Shown: piece after piece, positions 11,750 through 23,385 of the stretch
Position numbering within the stretch: position 1 is the stretch's first letter
Layout of the letters: every line of letters starts with the position of its first letter
NCBI GenBank assembly: GCA_963691705.1
Contig: OY829545.1
Span: 27,143,475 to 27,207,474 of the forward strand
Length of the DNA stretch: 64,000 nt
DNA from: Viola odorata
Lineage: Eukaryota > Streptophyta > Magnoliopsida > Malpighiales > Violaceae
Reading direction: 5' to 3'
Position numbers and translations under genes: made by a program
Notes under the pieces: generated by a model
Database searches by the model: none
What the model saw: the letters and a program-made list of their open reading frames with translations, nothing else
What the model was told of the DNA's origin: nothing

Positions 11750-13273
11750 TGATTACATTGCATTTCATCATGTTTTTACTATCCATTTACTTGTTATTTG
11801 GGCAGTAAACCTACTGATTTATCCTTGTATTTCCCATATCTTAGAAGTTCTGGTATGGAGGCAATTTATAGAAGAATATGACTTGTGGAGCGTTGAAGCT
11901 GTTTTCCCGAGTCTTGGCCTAGCGCTTGGCCAAGACTCCTTCACATTCAACGTGTCACACCACCAGATTGTCTTGGCCAAGACTCCGGCCAAGACTGATC
12001 CGCGAGAGAGGAATCATGAGCAGCGGCATTGGGCCTTGCGAGCTGGCAAATCACAGCTGTCCAGCAAGAAAGAGAAGGATCAAGAGGATATTTATTTAAG
12101 AATCCTATTAAGGATCTCCTTCCATCTTTGTATATTTTAAATTCCTATTTTTATTCAAAACAAATCAGGATAATTTATTTAGGAGATTATTTAGGAGACT
12201 TTTTAGGAGATTATTTAGGAGATTGAGTTGGGGAAGGACAGAGGAGTTTTCAGCTTGTATTTAGCTGGACTTGTTCTCTCTCTCTCCGGGGGACTCTCTT
12301 CTTCTCCTCTCTTCCGATCTCCACTCTTTTCTTTTATACAATTTTGCTCCGGATTCAATTCTTTGAATCTCGGATTTAATTTATTTATGCAATCAAGTAT
12401 TTTATATTTTTTATCTATGAGTATGAGTAGCTAAACACTTGTTCTTGGTAAGGGTTGATGAGCTGAAGTTCTTATGCATTCGTGAGATCAAACCGTACTT
12501 AATAATCTCTTCTCTCATATTTATTTATTTCTTGAACTTAATTTATCGCTTACTCACTAGAGACAAGAAGAAGAGTTGCAAACAGCCTAGAAGGAAAGGG
12601 AGCACCGGTCGGCTAGGCGAAGTAGGTGACTAGTCTCGCGCCAGACTAGAAGAAATAAGTGATCTAGGTCAAGACCAGATTGACAACCTAGGGTTTCCAT
12701 AGGGAGACACCTTGGCCTAGGTACTGTCTTCCCCTATACCATTGAGGAAGCGAACAACCATTCAAGACAGCAGTCAAACGGATAAACCCTTTAACCAGCA
12801 AGGTGTCCCTTGGCTAGGATTATCAAGAAAGGGAGCACCCGCCAGGTAATTTGAAGAGGAGGGAAGACAGGAGTGAACAGGAGTACCTCCACTCTATAGC
12901 AGTACTATGAACGAAGAGATGAATACCCTTGAGTCAATGATCGAAGCATAAGAACAGAAGCTCTCATATCACCCTTACCTGGAATCTCTTTTTATCGGAT
13001 TTATATCAATCTTGACCCCTGTCTAGGCCAAACCTTTGGCCAATACAGTTTTGAATTATTTTACTTCTTCCTGTTTTGTCTTTATTTTCAGATTCTACCA
13101 AACCCAATCCAGTGACGAGGAAGCCAAACCAAGAACTACATCTCCTAGAGGTCTCTGTGGACGATCCTCTTACCATAATCTACAAACTCTTGTAGATAGT
13201 GATAAGTTGTATTTCTACCCCCTTTTTCCATACCTATTTCACTATTATATTTGACGTGTTCGACGCACGATCA
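11750..13273 (+). repeat. 5' LTR of element B
   Basis: 1524 bp from TGATTACATT to GCACGATCA, followed by the primer site. It contains two paired GGCC words at 11909-12000, a third at 13018-13048, and a short tandem run of TTTAGGAGATTA units at 12175-12222. Several open frames inside it (for example 12228-12434) recur in the 3' LTR only because the LTR recurs. Confidence 0.93.
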
Positions 13274-13278
13274 AATTT

Positions 13279-13296
13279 TGGCGCCGTTGCCGGGGA
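13279..13296 (+). promoter_or_regulatory. primer binding site of element B
   Basis: TGGCGCCGTTGCCGGGGA, five bases after the LTR; the tRNA-Asp type site of Athila elements. Confidence 0.92.
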
Positions 13297-13345
13297 TCTC
13301 TAACGGTATTTGTAGTTTTTGTTTTATTTTGTTTTTTGATAGTTG

Positions 13346-16092
13346 ATGACCAGGTCCTCTTGCAGAGAAGAAGATTTACTACCATACAATCCGAATCTCT
13401 CTAAGATCGGAGCACAACTCAGGAAGATAGCTAGAAAGAGGAAAACCCCAGAAGAAAGTGAATCGAAAACCTCTAGTTCCGAAATAGATTTTAGTCTAGA
13501 CCACAGTCTTGGCCAAGACCCTGACCAAGACGATTTCTTTGATCCAACCATGGCAGGAAATCAGCAAGAACCCATGATGAGGGAACTGAACGAGACAGCG
13601 GAGCAAGAAACCTTTTCCTGCATAGCTTTGCCGACTGTGGCAAATGATTGGTCTATCAAGACCAATATGATGGCCAACCTTCCTAAATTCTTTGGCCATT
13701 CGAATGAAAACCCATTCAAGCATCTGAGGAATCTGCATGTTCAATGTGATATGATGAAACCAGCTGCTGTGAATATGGAGAGAGAAAAGTTGAAAGCTTT
13801 TCCATGCTCTCTTGAGGGGGCTGCCCAAAATTGGTTCTACACCCTTCCTCACAACACGGTCAACACATGGGCCCAGATGTCCACTTTGTTCCTCAACAAG
13901 TACTGGAATGCGACAAAAGCAGGGGTAGCTAGAAAGAACATGGCTGCCATCCAGCAGAGAAACAATGAGGGTCTGAGTGAATACCATCAACGGTTCAGAG
14001 AGTTACAAGAAGTTTGCCCTACATATGGAGTTGCGGATTAGATAATGATTCAATACTTTTATGATGGGATAGTCCTATCCACCAAAGAAAAGGTTGATTC
14101 AGCTGCAGGTGGAGCATTGCAAGACCTGACTGTAACAAGAGCCAAGCTGCTACTTCAAACCATGGCAGACAACTGCCAAAACAATATTACTTCTGATAGA
14201 AACTCTATTCCTTCTAATCTTTGTGCTATTAATGTTGAACAAAAGTTAACTGAATTAACTGACATGGTCAAAAATCTTTCTATTAACATTTCAGGTGCAA
14301 TGATCACAGGAATTCAGAATCAAAAGCAGGTAGCTTCAGTGTGTGGGATATGCCAGCAGCAGGATCATCAAACCAACAATTGTTATATGGTGCAACACCC
14401 TCCGGATGATATGACTCAGGTCAACGCAGCATACGCACACAACCAAGGGAGCATGCAGAACTACCCTCAGGGAAGTAACAAGTACTCATGGAGAGGCCAC
14501 CCAAACTTCAGATGGAGAGATCCAGTCCCTCCACAACAGAATCTAGGCCAAGCTCTTGGCCAAACCCCTATACCCCAGCTGCCACCAGCGCCTCAACCTT
14601 TGCAGATTGCTGGTCCATCTATAGAAGACACTCTTAAAAGTTTTATGCAAGCAACCCAAACTGGTTTGGAAGAGATGCAGAAGAATTTTATGCAGTCACA
14701 GATAGAGATGTAGAAGAGTTTTATGCAATCACAGGCGGAGATGCAGAAGCAAATCAATCAGATGGCTAACCAAGGCAGATTACCTTCTGCCACCGTGAAC
14801 AACCCCAGACACAGTGTTAGTGCCATGAGTCTAAGGAGTGGAGTTGTGTTACCAGAGAGGGAAGGAGCGAAAACAGACAAGGAATTAAAAAAATTCAGTC
14901 GCAAAAGTTGGATGAAGAAGATGAGGCAGAAGTTGTCTTGGCTAAACCTCAGGCCAAACCTGCAGTTATCACGGAGGCAGAAAGAGCAGATTCAGTCTTG
15001 GCCAAACCTCAGGCCAAACCTGACCAGAAAGAGGAAGTGATCGAAATTCCTCCACCGTTTCCTCCTAGATCCTCAAAAGAGAAGAAGCAAGATGAAGCAA
15101 GGGATTTTATGAATTTTTTTGGAAAGATAGCTGTTAATATACCTATATTAGACTTAATTGCCAAAGTCCCCTCTTATGCCAAATTTCTTAAAGAATTTTG
15201 CACTAACAAAAAGAAAGTTACAGGTATAGAGAGAGTGCATTTAGCTCATAATGTCTCTGCAGTGCAACAACTTCCAGAGAAGTGCAAGGATCAGGGAACT
15301 TTCACTATTCCATGCCGAATAGGAAACAAGACGATTGAGAAAGCCCTTTGTGATTTAGGGGCTGGCATTAATGTGATGTCTTTGAGCGAGTTCGAGACCC
15401 TGAAGATAGGAATGATCAAGGAAACTGACTTGGTGATTCAGCTGGCCGACAGATCGTTCATCCGACCCAAGGGAGTCGTGATAGATGTCTTGGTTATGGT
15501 AAATGATTTTATATACCCAGTGGATTTTTACATTGTGAAAATGAATGTTCAATTGCCTTCTTGCACCACTGACATCTTATTAGGAAGACCATTTCTAAGG
15601 ACATCGAAGGCTAAGATTGACTGCTTTGAAGGGAGCATAATTTTAGAATTCTGTGGAAGGACTATAAAATTCAACATTACCGAAGCATTACAACATCCAA
15701 ATGATCCACCTTGCGTGAATTTTCTTGATGTTTTAGATCCAATTACTGATAAAATGGCTGATATTTATGTTAACGATCCCTTTAAGTATGTGTTGAGCAG
15801 GGGAACAAAGACTCTAGCAGGATTGGAGGACAGAACAGGAGATCAGAAGGAACTCCAAGAAGTTTTGGGCAGTTTGGCCGATCCAGAAGAGATAGATGCA
15901 ATCTTGGCCTCGAGCTTGGCCAAGACACGGGCCAAGACTGCAAAAGTGAAAGGAAAAATAGGACAACAAAATTATGAGCTGGAACAGCCCCCTGATCCAT
16001 TCAAACATATACCTTTAGGGGTTGTCAAGGGAATGCCACCCAAAGGTCCTGACAAACTTAATGCATTGGGGGAATTTGGAGAAGTTTCTTGA
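13346..16092 (+). pseudogene. gag-protease gene of element B
   Basis: The frame starts at ATG 13346 and runs with TAG stops at 14039 and 14711 and a frameshift near 14889 (a run of seven A) to the stop at 16092. Capsid-type gag is at 13610-14040 (ANDWSIKTNMMANLPKFFGH, WFYTLPHNTVNTW, EYHQRFRELQEVCP). A CCHC knuckle CGICQQQDHQTNNC is at about 14340. A Q/M-rich region with MQSQ repeats is at 14640-14780. The protease has LCDLGAGINVM at about 15347-15380 and ends in the usual [19 protein letters not shown] should follow but does not; a tail of about 60 residues (PPDPFKHIPLGVVKG...) closes the frame. The paired GGCC word appears five times in frame (13503, 14540, 14933, 14994, 15902), giving LGQDPDQD, LGQALGQ, LAKPQAKP (twice) and a LAKT-type repeat. 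Confidence 0.88.
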
Positions 16093-16135
16093 TGAGAAAC
16101 CCATGGCAGTGTCGAGCCCAAGACAATAAATAAGG

Positions 16136-16157
16136 GCGCTACATGGGAGGCAACCCA
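16136..16157 (+). promoter_or_regulatory. conserved post-ORF motif (B)
   Basis: GCGCTACA then TGGGAGGCAACCCA, 44 bp after the gag-PR stop. Same motif as at 8911, 23274 (-) and 54552 (-). Confidence 0.6.
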
Positions 16158-17556
16158 TGCTTCTTTTATTTCTTTTCATTTGATTTATCTTTCATTTATT
16201 TTTGTTCTATTTGAGTTCGCTGGGTTGTTTTGGTTGCTCGCAGGAACTAAGTGTGGGGACGATGCTGCGGATTGGCCTAGAGCTTGGCCAAACCTCAGGC
16301 CTAGACTCTGTTGGAGTAGTGGGACACGTGTCAGTGCCATCAATTTTAGTCGTGGGCAACTCCAACCGCCACATCCATTTGTATTCTCCCACAGCCGCCA
16401 GCGCCTCCTAATCCACAAGCAGCCCCTCCAGTTGCGGATCTAGGCCAAACATCAAGCCGAGATCCTCCCGCTCCAGCAGCATGTTCTGTTTTTGCCCCCA
16501 GGTCGTTTCTTTCTTTTCTTTTCATTTCTGTCTTTTATTTGTCTCCACACAATGAGGACATTGTGTCTTTTAAGTGTGGGGAGGGTGTTTTAATTTCTTG
16601 TTTTAATTTTTATTTTGTGTTTGTTGTGAATATTGATTGATTTGTGTCTTTTTGAGTCAATTCTTTGCATTTTATTTTTTCTTTTTACACTAGTTTGTCC
16701 AGTTTTGAGTCTACTGTTTGCATGATTTTTTGTTCTTCTTTTTATACTTGTTTGATTCTGTTTTGATTGAGTGTACACCCCCCCCCCCCCCCCAGATTTC
16801 AACTTAGGCTGTTTAGTTTACCACTGAAATTGCAAGTAGACACTTGTCTATGTGGAATAATGCTTTAGTAACAGGGAAGCGAACGAGCGTAACTTGATCA
16901 ATGCCTAAGGGGCATATTATCTAATGTTACCCAAACAAACACTATCCACATGGTCTAAAGGACGTCTAGCTTAAAAACTTAACTTTCATTAGGGTGACAA
17001 GGCTTGCTGCGTCTGATTTGAGTGTGCTGTTCTATCTGGTTGAGTGTGAGACATTAAAAAGGTGTTGGAATGTCATAGCAGAATATAGCAAAGGTGGAAG
17101 TTCTGGATGCCCAAAAAGAACAAGCTCTGTCTATATTTGATGCCTGTAAAAATGCAAAGGGCACGCGATATGTCTGTAAAAATAAAAGGGCATAGAAAAA
17201 AAAACTGCTGAAAATGATTTTAATGGCACTAGTCTTTAGGCACGTTTGGATAGAATAGCACTTGGTGGGACTCAAATCTGTGGCAAGTTTAGACCCCTAT
17301 ACATTATAAATCCAAATCTAGTAGGATGTCTTGATACCATTTGGATGAGGTTTGTTTAGGGTATTGATTTGTCCTTGTTAGTCTAGCATTGGGTCGCTTA
17401 GGGAAGTGTTTTTGTAAATTTAATGGTAGGGTAAATAGCTAAAAGGAGAACTCTGGGGTTATGGTGTCTGTTCTGTTTTGCCATGTTTATTTGTTTTGTT
17501 TGTATGTCTTTGAGTCTGTATGCTTGGGGGAAAGCATAGTTTAAGTGTGGGGAATT
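16158..17556 (+). other. 3' noncoding region of element B
   Basis: No gene. Holds the paired word at 16273-16310 and a half copy at 16440, the block CACAATGAGGACATTG...TTAAGTGTGGGGAGGG (16547-16586), a run of C (about 16777-16793), and the polypurine tract TTTAAGTGTGGGGAATT ending at 17556 before the 3' LTR. Small frames in 16180-16440 overlap on both strands and are not convincing. Confidence 0.6.
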
Positions 17557-19081
17557 TGATTACATTGCATTTCATCATGTTTTTACTATCCATTTACTTG
17601 TTATTTGGGCAGTAAACCTACTGATTTATCCTTGTATTTCCCATATCTTAGCAGTTCTGGTCTGGAGGCAATTTATAGAAGAATATGACTTGTGGAGCGC
17701 TGAAGCTGTTTTCCCGAGTCTTGGCCTAGCGCTTGGCCAAGACTCCTTCGCATTCAACATGTCACACCACCAGATCGTCTCGGCCAAGACTCCAGCCAAG
17801 ACTGATCTGCGAGAGAGGAATCATGAGCAGCGGCGTTGGGCCTTGCGAGCTGGCAAATCACAACTGTCCAGCAAGAAAGAGAAGGATCAAGAGGATATTT
17901 ATTTAAGAATCCTATTAAGGATCTCCTTCCATCTTTGTATATTTTAAATTCCTATTTTTATTCAAAACAAATTAGGATAATTTATTTAGGAGATTATTTA
18001 GGAGACTTTTTAGGAGATTATTTAGGAGATTGAGTTGGGGAAGGACAGAGGAGTTTTCAGCTTGTATTTAGCTGGACTTGTTCTCTCTCTCTCCGGGGGA
18101 CTCTCTTCTTCTCCTCTCTTCCGATCTCCACTCTTTTCTTTTATACAATTTTGCTCCGGATTCAATTCTTTGAATCTCGGATTTAATTTATTTATGCAAT
18201 CAAGTATTTTATATTTTCTATCTATGAGTATGAGTAGCTAAACACTTGTTCTTGGTAAGGGTTGATGAGCTGAAGTTCTTATGCATTCGTGAGATCAAAC
18301 CGTACTTAATAATCTCTTCTCTCGTATTTATTTATTTCTTGAACTTAATTTATCGCTTACTCACTAGAGACAAGAAGAAGAGTTGCAACCATGCTAGAAG
18401 AAAAGGGAGCACCGGTCGGCTAGGCGAAGTAGGTGACTAGTCTCGCGCCAGACTAGAAGAAATAAGTGATCTAGGTCAAGACCAGATTGACAACCTAGGG
18501 TTTGCATAGGGAGACACCTTGGCCTAGGTACTGTCTTCCCCTATACCATTGAGGAAGCAAACAACCATTCAAGACAGCAGTCAAACGGATAAACCCTTTA
18601 ACCAGCAAGGTGTCCCTTGGCTAGGATTATCAGGAAAGGGAGCACCCGCCAGGTAATTTGAAGAGGAGGGAAGACAGGAGTGAACAGGAGTACCTCCACT
18701 CTATAGCAGTACTATGAACGAAGAGATGAATACCCTCGAGTCAATGATCGAAGCATAAGAACAAAAGCTCTCATATCACCTTTACCTGGAATCTCCTTTT
18801 ATCGAATTTATTTCAAACTTGACCCCTGTCTAGGCCAAACCTTTGGCCAATACAGTTTTGAATTATTTTACTTCTTCTTGTTTTGTCTTTATTTTCAGAT
18901 TCTACCAAACCCAATCCAGTGACGAGGAAGTCAAACCAAGAACTACATGTCCCTAGAGGTCTTTGTGGACGATCCTCTTACCATAATCTACAAATTCTTG
19001 TAGACAGTGATAAGTTGTATTTCTACCCCCTTTTTCCATACCTATTTCACTATTATATTTGACGTGTTCGACGCGCGATCA
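17557..19081 (+). repeat. 3' LTR of element B
   Basis: 1525 bp, colinear with 11750-13273, ending GCGCGATCA before ATTAT. It shares all landmarks including the paired words (17715-17805 and 18826-18856) and the TTTAGGAGATTA run (17985-18030). Confidence 0.93.
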
Positions 19082-19585
19082 ATTATCACAACCGAATGTT
19101 TACAAAACCAGAAGAGAGGAGAATGGAAGATCCCGTAATTGACAGCCTTTCCTAACCTTTAACAAGGTTAGAGTCCCCATCAATCACGCTCCTTTCCAAA
19201 CTCCTCAATTCAAATTAACTAAAAGAAAGGGATAAAAATGCCAATTGTTTAATTTCAAAAGCAAAATAGATAACGAGATAATAGCGAATTGTTTTTGATC
19301 AAATAAAAATACATCCGAGATATCTTCAATCGGATGTAACAGCCAGCTGACTCTCTGATCTGATCCCGCTTCCTTGAGTCCATGGTGTGCACGCCTCTAT
19401 CCTGCAATCTTAGCTAAGACATGTAGCTAAGATTGCCAATCTTTCGCTCCAGCACCCGTTTCTTCCAAAACCAGTCTTGCTCAAGATTCCTCCAAAAGAA
19501 ACCAAATTGACGTGAGAAAAGATTGTTTATACCACAAACAAGGTAGTTTAAAGCGGTATAAACACATGGAATTTAGCGTCAATCA
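19082..19585 (-). repeat. 3' LTR of element C, proximal part
   Basis: Begins with the second ATTAT copy (19082-19086) and ends at TCAATCA (19585), next to the polypurine tract. Matches 45212-45718. The intact sister LTR proves that this and 10802-11749 were once continuous. Confidence 0.9.
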
Positions 19586-20753
19586 AACCTCACCACACTT
19601 AAACAATGCTTGCCCCCAAGCATACAAGACTCTTAACTAAGACAAAAAAGAAAGACTCAAAATAGATAGACTCAAAACAGAGCAAACAAACAGAGCAAAA
19701 TTTCTGGACGGACTACCCTTAGCCAATTTCCTTTAACACCTTCGGGCTATAACAGTTAGCATATTTCTCAAAGGATCCTAACCCTTATGAACACAGCCTA
19801 ATCAGCACCCTAGACATCCGAATTACACATAACCATAACATCTTTGCATTGTACAACAGACCCAACGAAACAAAACATCCACCGACTTGGATTTCCCCCC
19901 CCCCCCTCCCCTAATTCAACTGCTCAATATCATCATTTAGCTACCTTGCCTGAAGTTTTATTTTCCTATGCCAGTAAAGCTAAAAGGTTTCTTGATTATT
20001 TCTGCTTAGTGAGGCAGAAATAACAAGACATATGCATTTTTTATTCATTGCTCTTTTAAAAGTTTCTTGATTGTTTCCACTTGGTGAGGCAGAAACATCA
20101 AGAAATTTTTATTCATATATTTTTTTTTCTAGAGCAGCAATTTACTAGGCATAACAGTAGTTCTCTATATCTAAGCAATTCAGCATAAGTACAAGGCATC
20201 AAAACTCCATTGTCCACTTAGCAGTTTTCCTTAAGGGGTTATTAAGTATATTTGGTGAATGTTTGCCTAAGTGTCAAGTCAGTTACACAATGCTAGACCC
20301 TATAATTATGTACAATAAGGATATCTTTAGGTGCTGAGCATGCTGTGTTCAAAAGCTATGGGGTCACAAGGTGAAGTATGCTAAAGGTCAAGGCCAAGAT
20401 ACTCAAGAAAACAGGCCTTAGGCATAGTCCAGACATTTCGCTGACACACAATCAAAATAGAAAACATACATGCCTAAAACACACAAAAATTAAGAAAATC
20501 ATGCATCAGACATGGAAAAGACGATCTAGGCCAACTAACTTAGCCTAGATTCACAAAAAAATTCATGCGATAAAGGAAAATCACACAAAAACACTCTAGA
20601 ACATGTATATACAGAAAAATAACCTAAAAACACCCTCACCACAATTAGAGAACACATTGTCCTCAATGTGTAAATGAGAGTAAAAAAATTAAACGAAAAT
20701 GACACAAAAAATTTGAAAAAGAAGGAAAGAAAGACACGACCTGGGGGAAATCA
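19586..20753 (-). other. 3' noncoding region of element C
   Basis: No gene. On the - strand it holds CACATTGAGGACAATGTG...AATTGTGGTGAGGG (20668-20628), matching blocks in elements A and B, a C-rich run near 19885-19910, two copies of a GTTTC(A/T)TGAT...CTGCCTC block (19990-20100) and the polypurine tract TTTAAGTGTGGTGAGGTT ending at 19586, directly before the 3' LTR. Confidence 0.6.
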
Positions 20754-22787
20754 CTAAGCTGCTGGAGGTGGAGGTGGTTGTTTCGGGTCTTGCACAGACG
20801 GTGCTGGTTCATCTTCTTCATCAGAGTCGGCTGCACTGGAATCGCTCGTGGTGCTGAAGTGATCATTCTCCTTGTTGCGAATGTGCGCAACTACTCTGTC
20901 TATGGCCTTGATGTAGGTGAATGATCCATCCAAATGAGCCTGGATATGCTTGTATCTAGCATCCTGCTGCTCCATGAACTTGTCCAGCCGTTCCTTCTGT
21001 GCTAATTCAACACTCGCAAACAGAGATTGTTGCTGATCTACAATCTGCTGCATCTATTTTTGAGAGGAGTCTTGGAACTCATGGAACAACTTCTGATTTG
21101 TCATGAAAGCTTGGAGCTGGATCTGCACAAGCTCCAGGAATCTATCGGCCCATTCTGGAAGCATCGGATGAGCTGGCTCAAATTCACCCTGAGTCTGCTC
21201 AGGCTGCTTGGCATCTTGGCTAAGATTGGGCTCCTCTGCTGCACCGTCAATCTGGATTGGCTTGATCTTGAAATTCCTCTTCCCATAGAGGTGGTCTGGA
21301 ACTGGGGTAAATCCTGTATTAAAGCAGAGATAGCCTTTTTCCTCGTGGAAATGGCCCATTTGGTCAAACGCCCTAAGATCTATGATCTTAACGGCACAGG
21401 ATTTATATAAATTCAAAGCAGATAAATCTATACCCCTAGCAATAGCGGTCATATGGGAAATCAGAGTTCCTAAGATCATTCTAGGAAGAGAATCACATGC
21501 TTTTATCTGCCTAACAATCCAATAGCCAAGATTGACTCTTTTCTCATGCAGCATGCACCAAAGCAAAAATGTCTCAAGTTTTGAAATATTACTCGAGACT
21601 GTGGTCTTCCCCGAGAGATTGATTGAAAGGATCCTTTGGAAAATCCTCAAAGTAGGATCTCGGATCTGGTGAGCTTTGGAATTTTTATCTAACTTAGCAT
21701 TAAAGTTACCAATCAATTCTCCATAGGCCACTGCCTTATCCCAATTAGGGGGATAATCAGTCAGGGCATTCACATACTCATCAGACTTGAGGCCATCCTC
21801 AGTCACAAAACCAAGCAACAGGTTAAAATCATCAATCGAAAAGTGACACCATTTATCAAGCAAACGAAAGTGCACAACATCAGTAGCACTAAGATCAGGA
21901 AAAGCTCTACCATTAGCATACAATCTCTCCTGATCTAACCAGAAAGAGGCATGAAACTCTAAGCACAGTTCAGCATAAGCAGGCATATCAAGGTACAAAA
22001 AGCAATACCACCCAAGATTGGAAATAAACTGCCTAACTCTGCTACCCACCCCCAAATCATCAAGAAATGAAAAATCAAGGACAGCAAACTGAGTTATCTC
22101 ATAGGCATGTTTATCATTCAACCTAGCCCTAAAATCAGGAGTGTCAGGCCTCAAACAACCTTTCAAAGAGTTTAAGGGCGGAAGGGTTACCTTGGCAGTC
22201 TTGGCCGCAGCCTTGGCCAAGACTGCAACCGCATCAACATCAGAGTCTTTGCTGAGATCAGCGCCATCGACTATCTTCTTGCCCTTAGCAGCAGCAGATC
22301 GCGTTCTCTTGGCTGGGGCAGATTCGACACTCAACTCTACCTTTCTCTTCCCCGACTTCTTTGATTTTGCCGAACCATCTTCACATCCAGGCTCGGCGCT
22401 CGCTCCTTTCTTGCGCGCCGCAGGCTTGACCTTCTCCTCAGAATCAGAGTTCGCAATCTCTTCTACCTCAGAGCCTCCAGGTTGGCTAACCCTAAATTGG
22501 GTTTCGGGCTCTACAGTAAGGTCGATTTTTCTTTTGGTTGGTAGAGAGACTTGGAGGATTTCAGAGGCGGCGACTGTAGTAGGAGTGGAGAGGATTTGTT
22601 TCGGAGAATCAGAGGTGGCTGCGTCTATGGACATGATGGTCTTCACAATATCGAGCGCCTCGTTGAGGTTTTGAGGCAAATCTTCTTCTGGATTTGAAAG
22701 AGAAGGAGATGGCGAAGGAATAGGAGATGCTTTCTTGATCAGAGTGGATTTTACTTTCTTGGCAGATGATCTCTTGGATTTTCCCAT
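20754..22787 (-). pseudogene. extra ORF of element C, Athila ORF type
   Basis: A 678-codon frame from ATG 22787 to 20754, same strand as pol, interrupted by only one stop (TAG, 21054-21056). The N-terminal 200 residues are rich in K, S and A with basic runs (KKSGKRKVEL, PAKRTRSAAAKGKK), nuclear-signal-like. The middle has FLYLDMPAYAELCLEFHASF, LYANGRAFPDLSATDVVHFRL and FSIDDFNLLLGF, resembling the plant transposon proteins of the ATHILA ORF-1 and related families of unknown function. The C-terminus is a coiled coil (QQIVDQQQSLFASVELAQKERLDKFMEQQDARY) and an acidic, proline-rich tail. No signal peptide or membrane segment is evident, so an envelope role is not supported. The paired word (22196-22225) encodes LAKAAAKTAK. 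Its frame is better kept than that of gag-pol. Confidence 0.75.
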
Positions 22788-23273
22788 GATAAATGCTAAT
22801 GAAATCGTGGAGTGAAAGTAGGAGAAGTGGAGGATGTTTAGCTGAAGTGATTTGAGAGATAAGAGGAAGAGGGCGAGATTTTAGGGATTTGGTGTTTGTG
22901 GGAGGTAAGGAGATTGATTCTTCAAAAGATAAACACCAATTAAAATTTGGAAAAATTAATTTCCAAATCATAATTAATATTTTCAAAAATATGACCGTTA
23001 TCCCTTCTTTTTCTCCTTCATCAAAACACGCTACCTTCTCTTTTCTTCCTTTTTCTCCGCGTGTCACCCAATCCAAGTGTGAATAAAATGTGGCTAAGAT
23101 CAAATAGACTTAGCCAAAACTCCTCACCACACTTAAATCCTCAAAATCACTCCAGAAAATTTCCACAAAATACCTGAAAATTTCAGCAAGAGAAAATCAA
23201 TAAATGATTCTGGAGAATATTTGAACAAAGAAGTTTTTATTCTTAAAATAAAAAGAAATAAAATCCAAAAGCA
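22788..23273 (-). other. leader between pol and the extra ORF of element C
   Basis: Noncoding. On the - strand it carries TTTAAGTGTGGTGAGGAG (23120-23137), a polypurine-like site resembling the tract next to the 3' LTR. No clear TATA box was seen before the extra ORF. Confidence 0.5.
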
Positions 23274-23295
23274 TGGGTTGCCTCCCATGTAGCGC
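23274..23295 (-). promoter_or_regulatory. conserved post-pol motif (C)
   Basis: On the - strand GCGCTACA then TGGGAGGCAACCCA, about 90 bp after the integrase stop. Identical in its 22 bases to the motif of element B. Confidence 0.6.
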
Positions 23296-23385
23296 CTTAG
23301 TTATAGTCCTGGGCATGACTTTGCTGTGGTTTTAATGAATCTCAGGTGGGGCTTCAATCGCCTGAGTTTCCTGAAACGTTGGAAA

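Larger units (their letters stand above)
11750..19081 (+). mobile_element. element B: Athila relative with gag-PR only
   Basis: A 7.3-kb element on the + strand: LTRs 11750-13273 and 17557-19081, primer site 13279-13296, a broken gag-PR gene 13346-16092, 3' noncoding DNA and a polypurine tract ending at 17556. RT, RNase H and INT are missing. The reading frame ends with its own tail after protease and is followed by the conserved post-ORF motif, so this looks like an established non-autonomous form rather than a one-off deletion. Flanked by ATTAT at 11745-11749 and 19082-19086; the empty site is preserved at about 45.2 kb. The LTRs differ at about 40 positions by eye, mostly transitions. Confidence 0.9.

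Noticed and set aside
12228..12434. Open frames in LTR B that recur at 18035-18241
   Set aside because: They recur only because the LTR is duplicated; no start context, no known domain.
13496..13990. 164-codon frame antisense to gag of B
   Set aside because: Shadow frame of gag; the sense strand has clear gag motifs.
16777..16793. Run of C as a functional signal
   Set aside because: Simple homopolymer in noncoding DNA (also near 19885); likely slippage.
22141..22674. 177-codon frame antisense to the extra ORF of C
   Set aside because: Shadow of the serine/alanine-rich coding sequence on the other strand.
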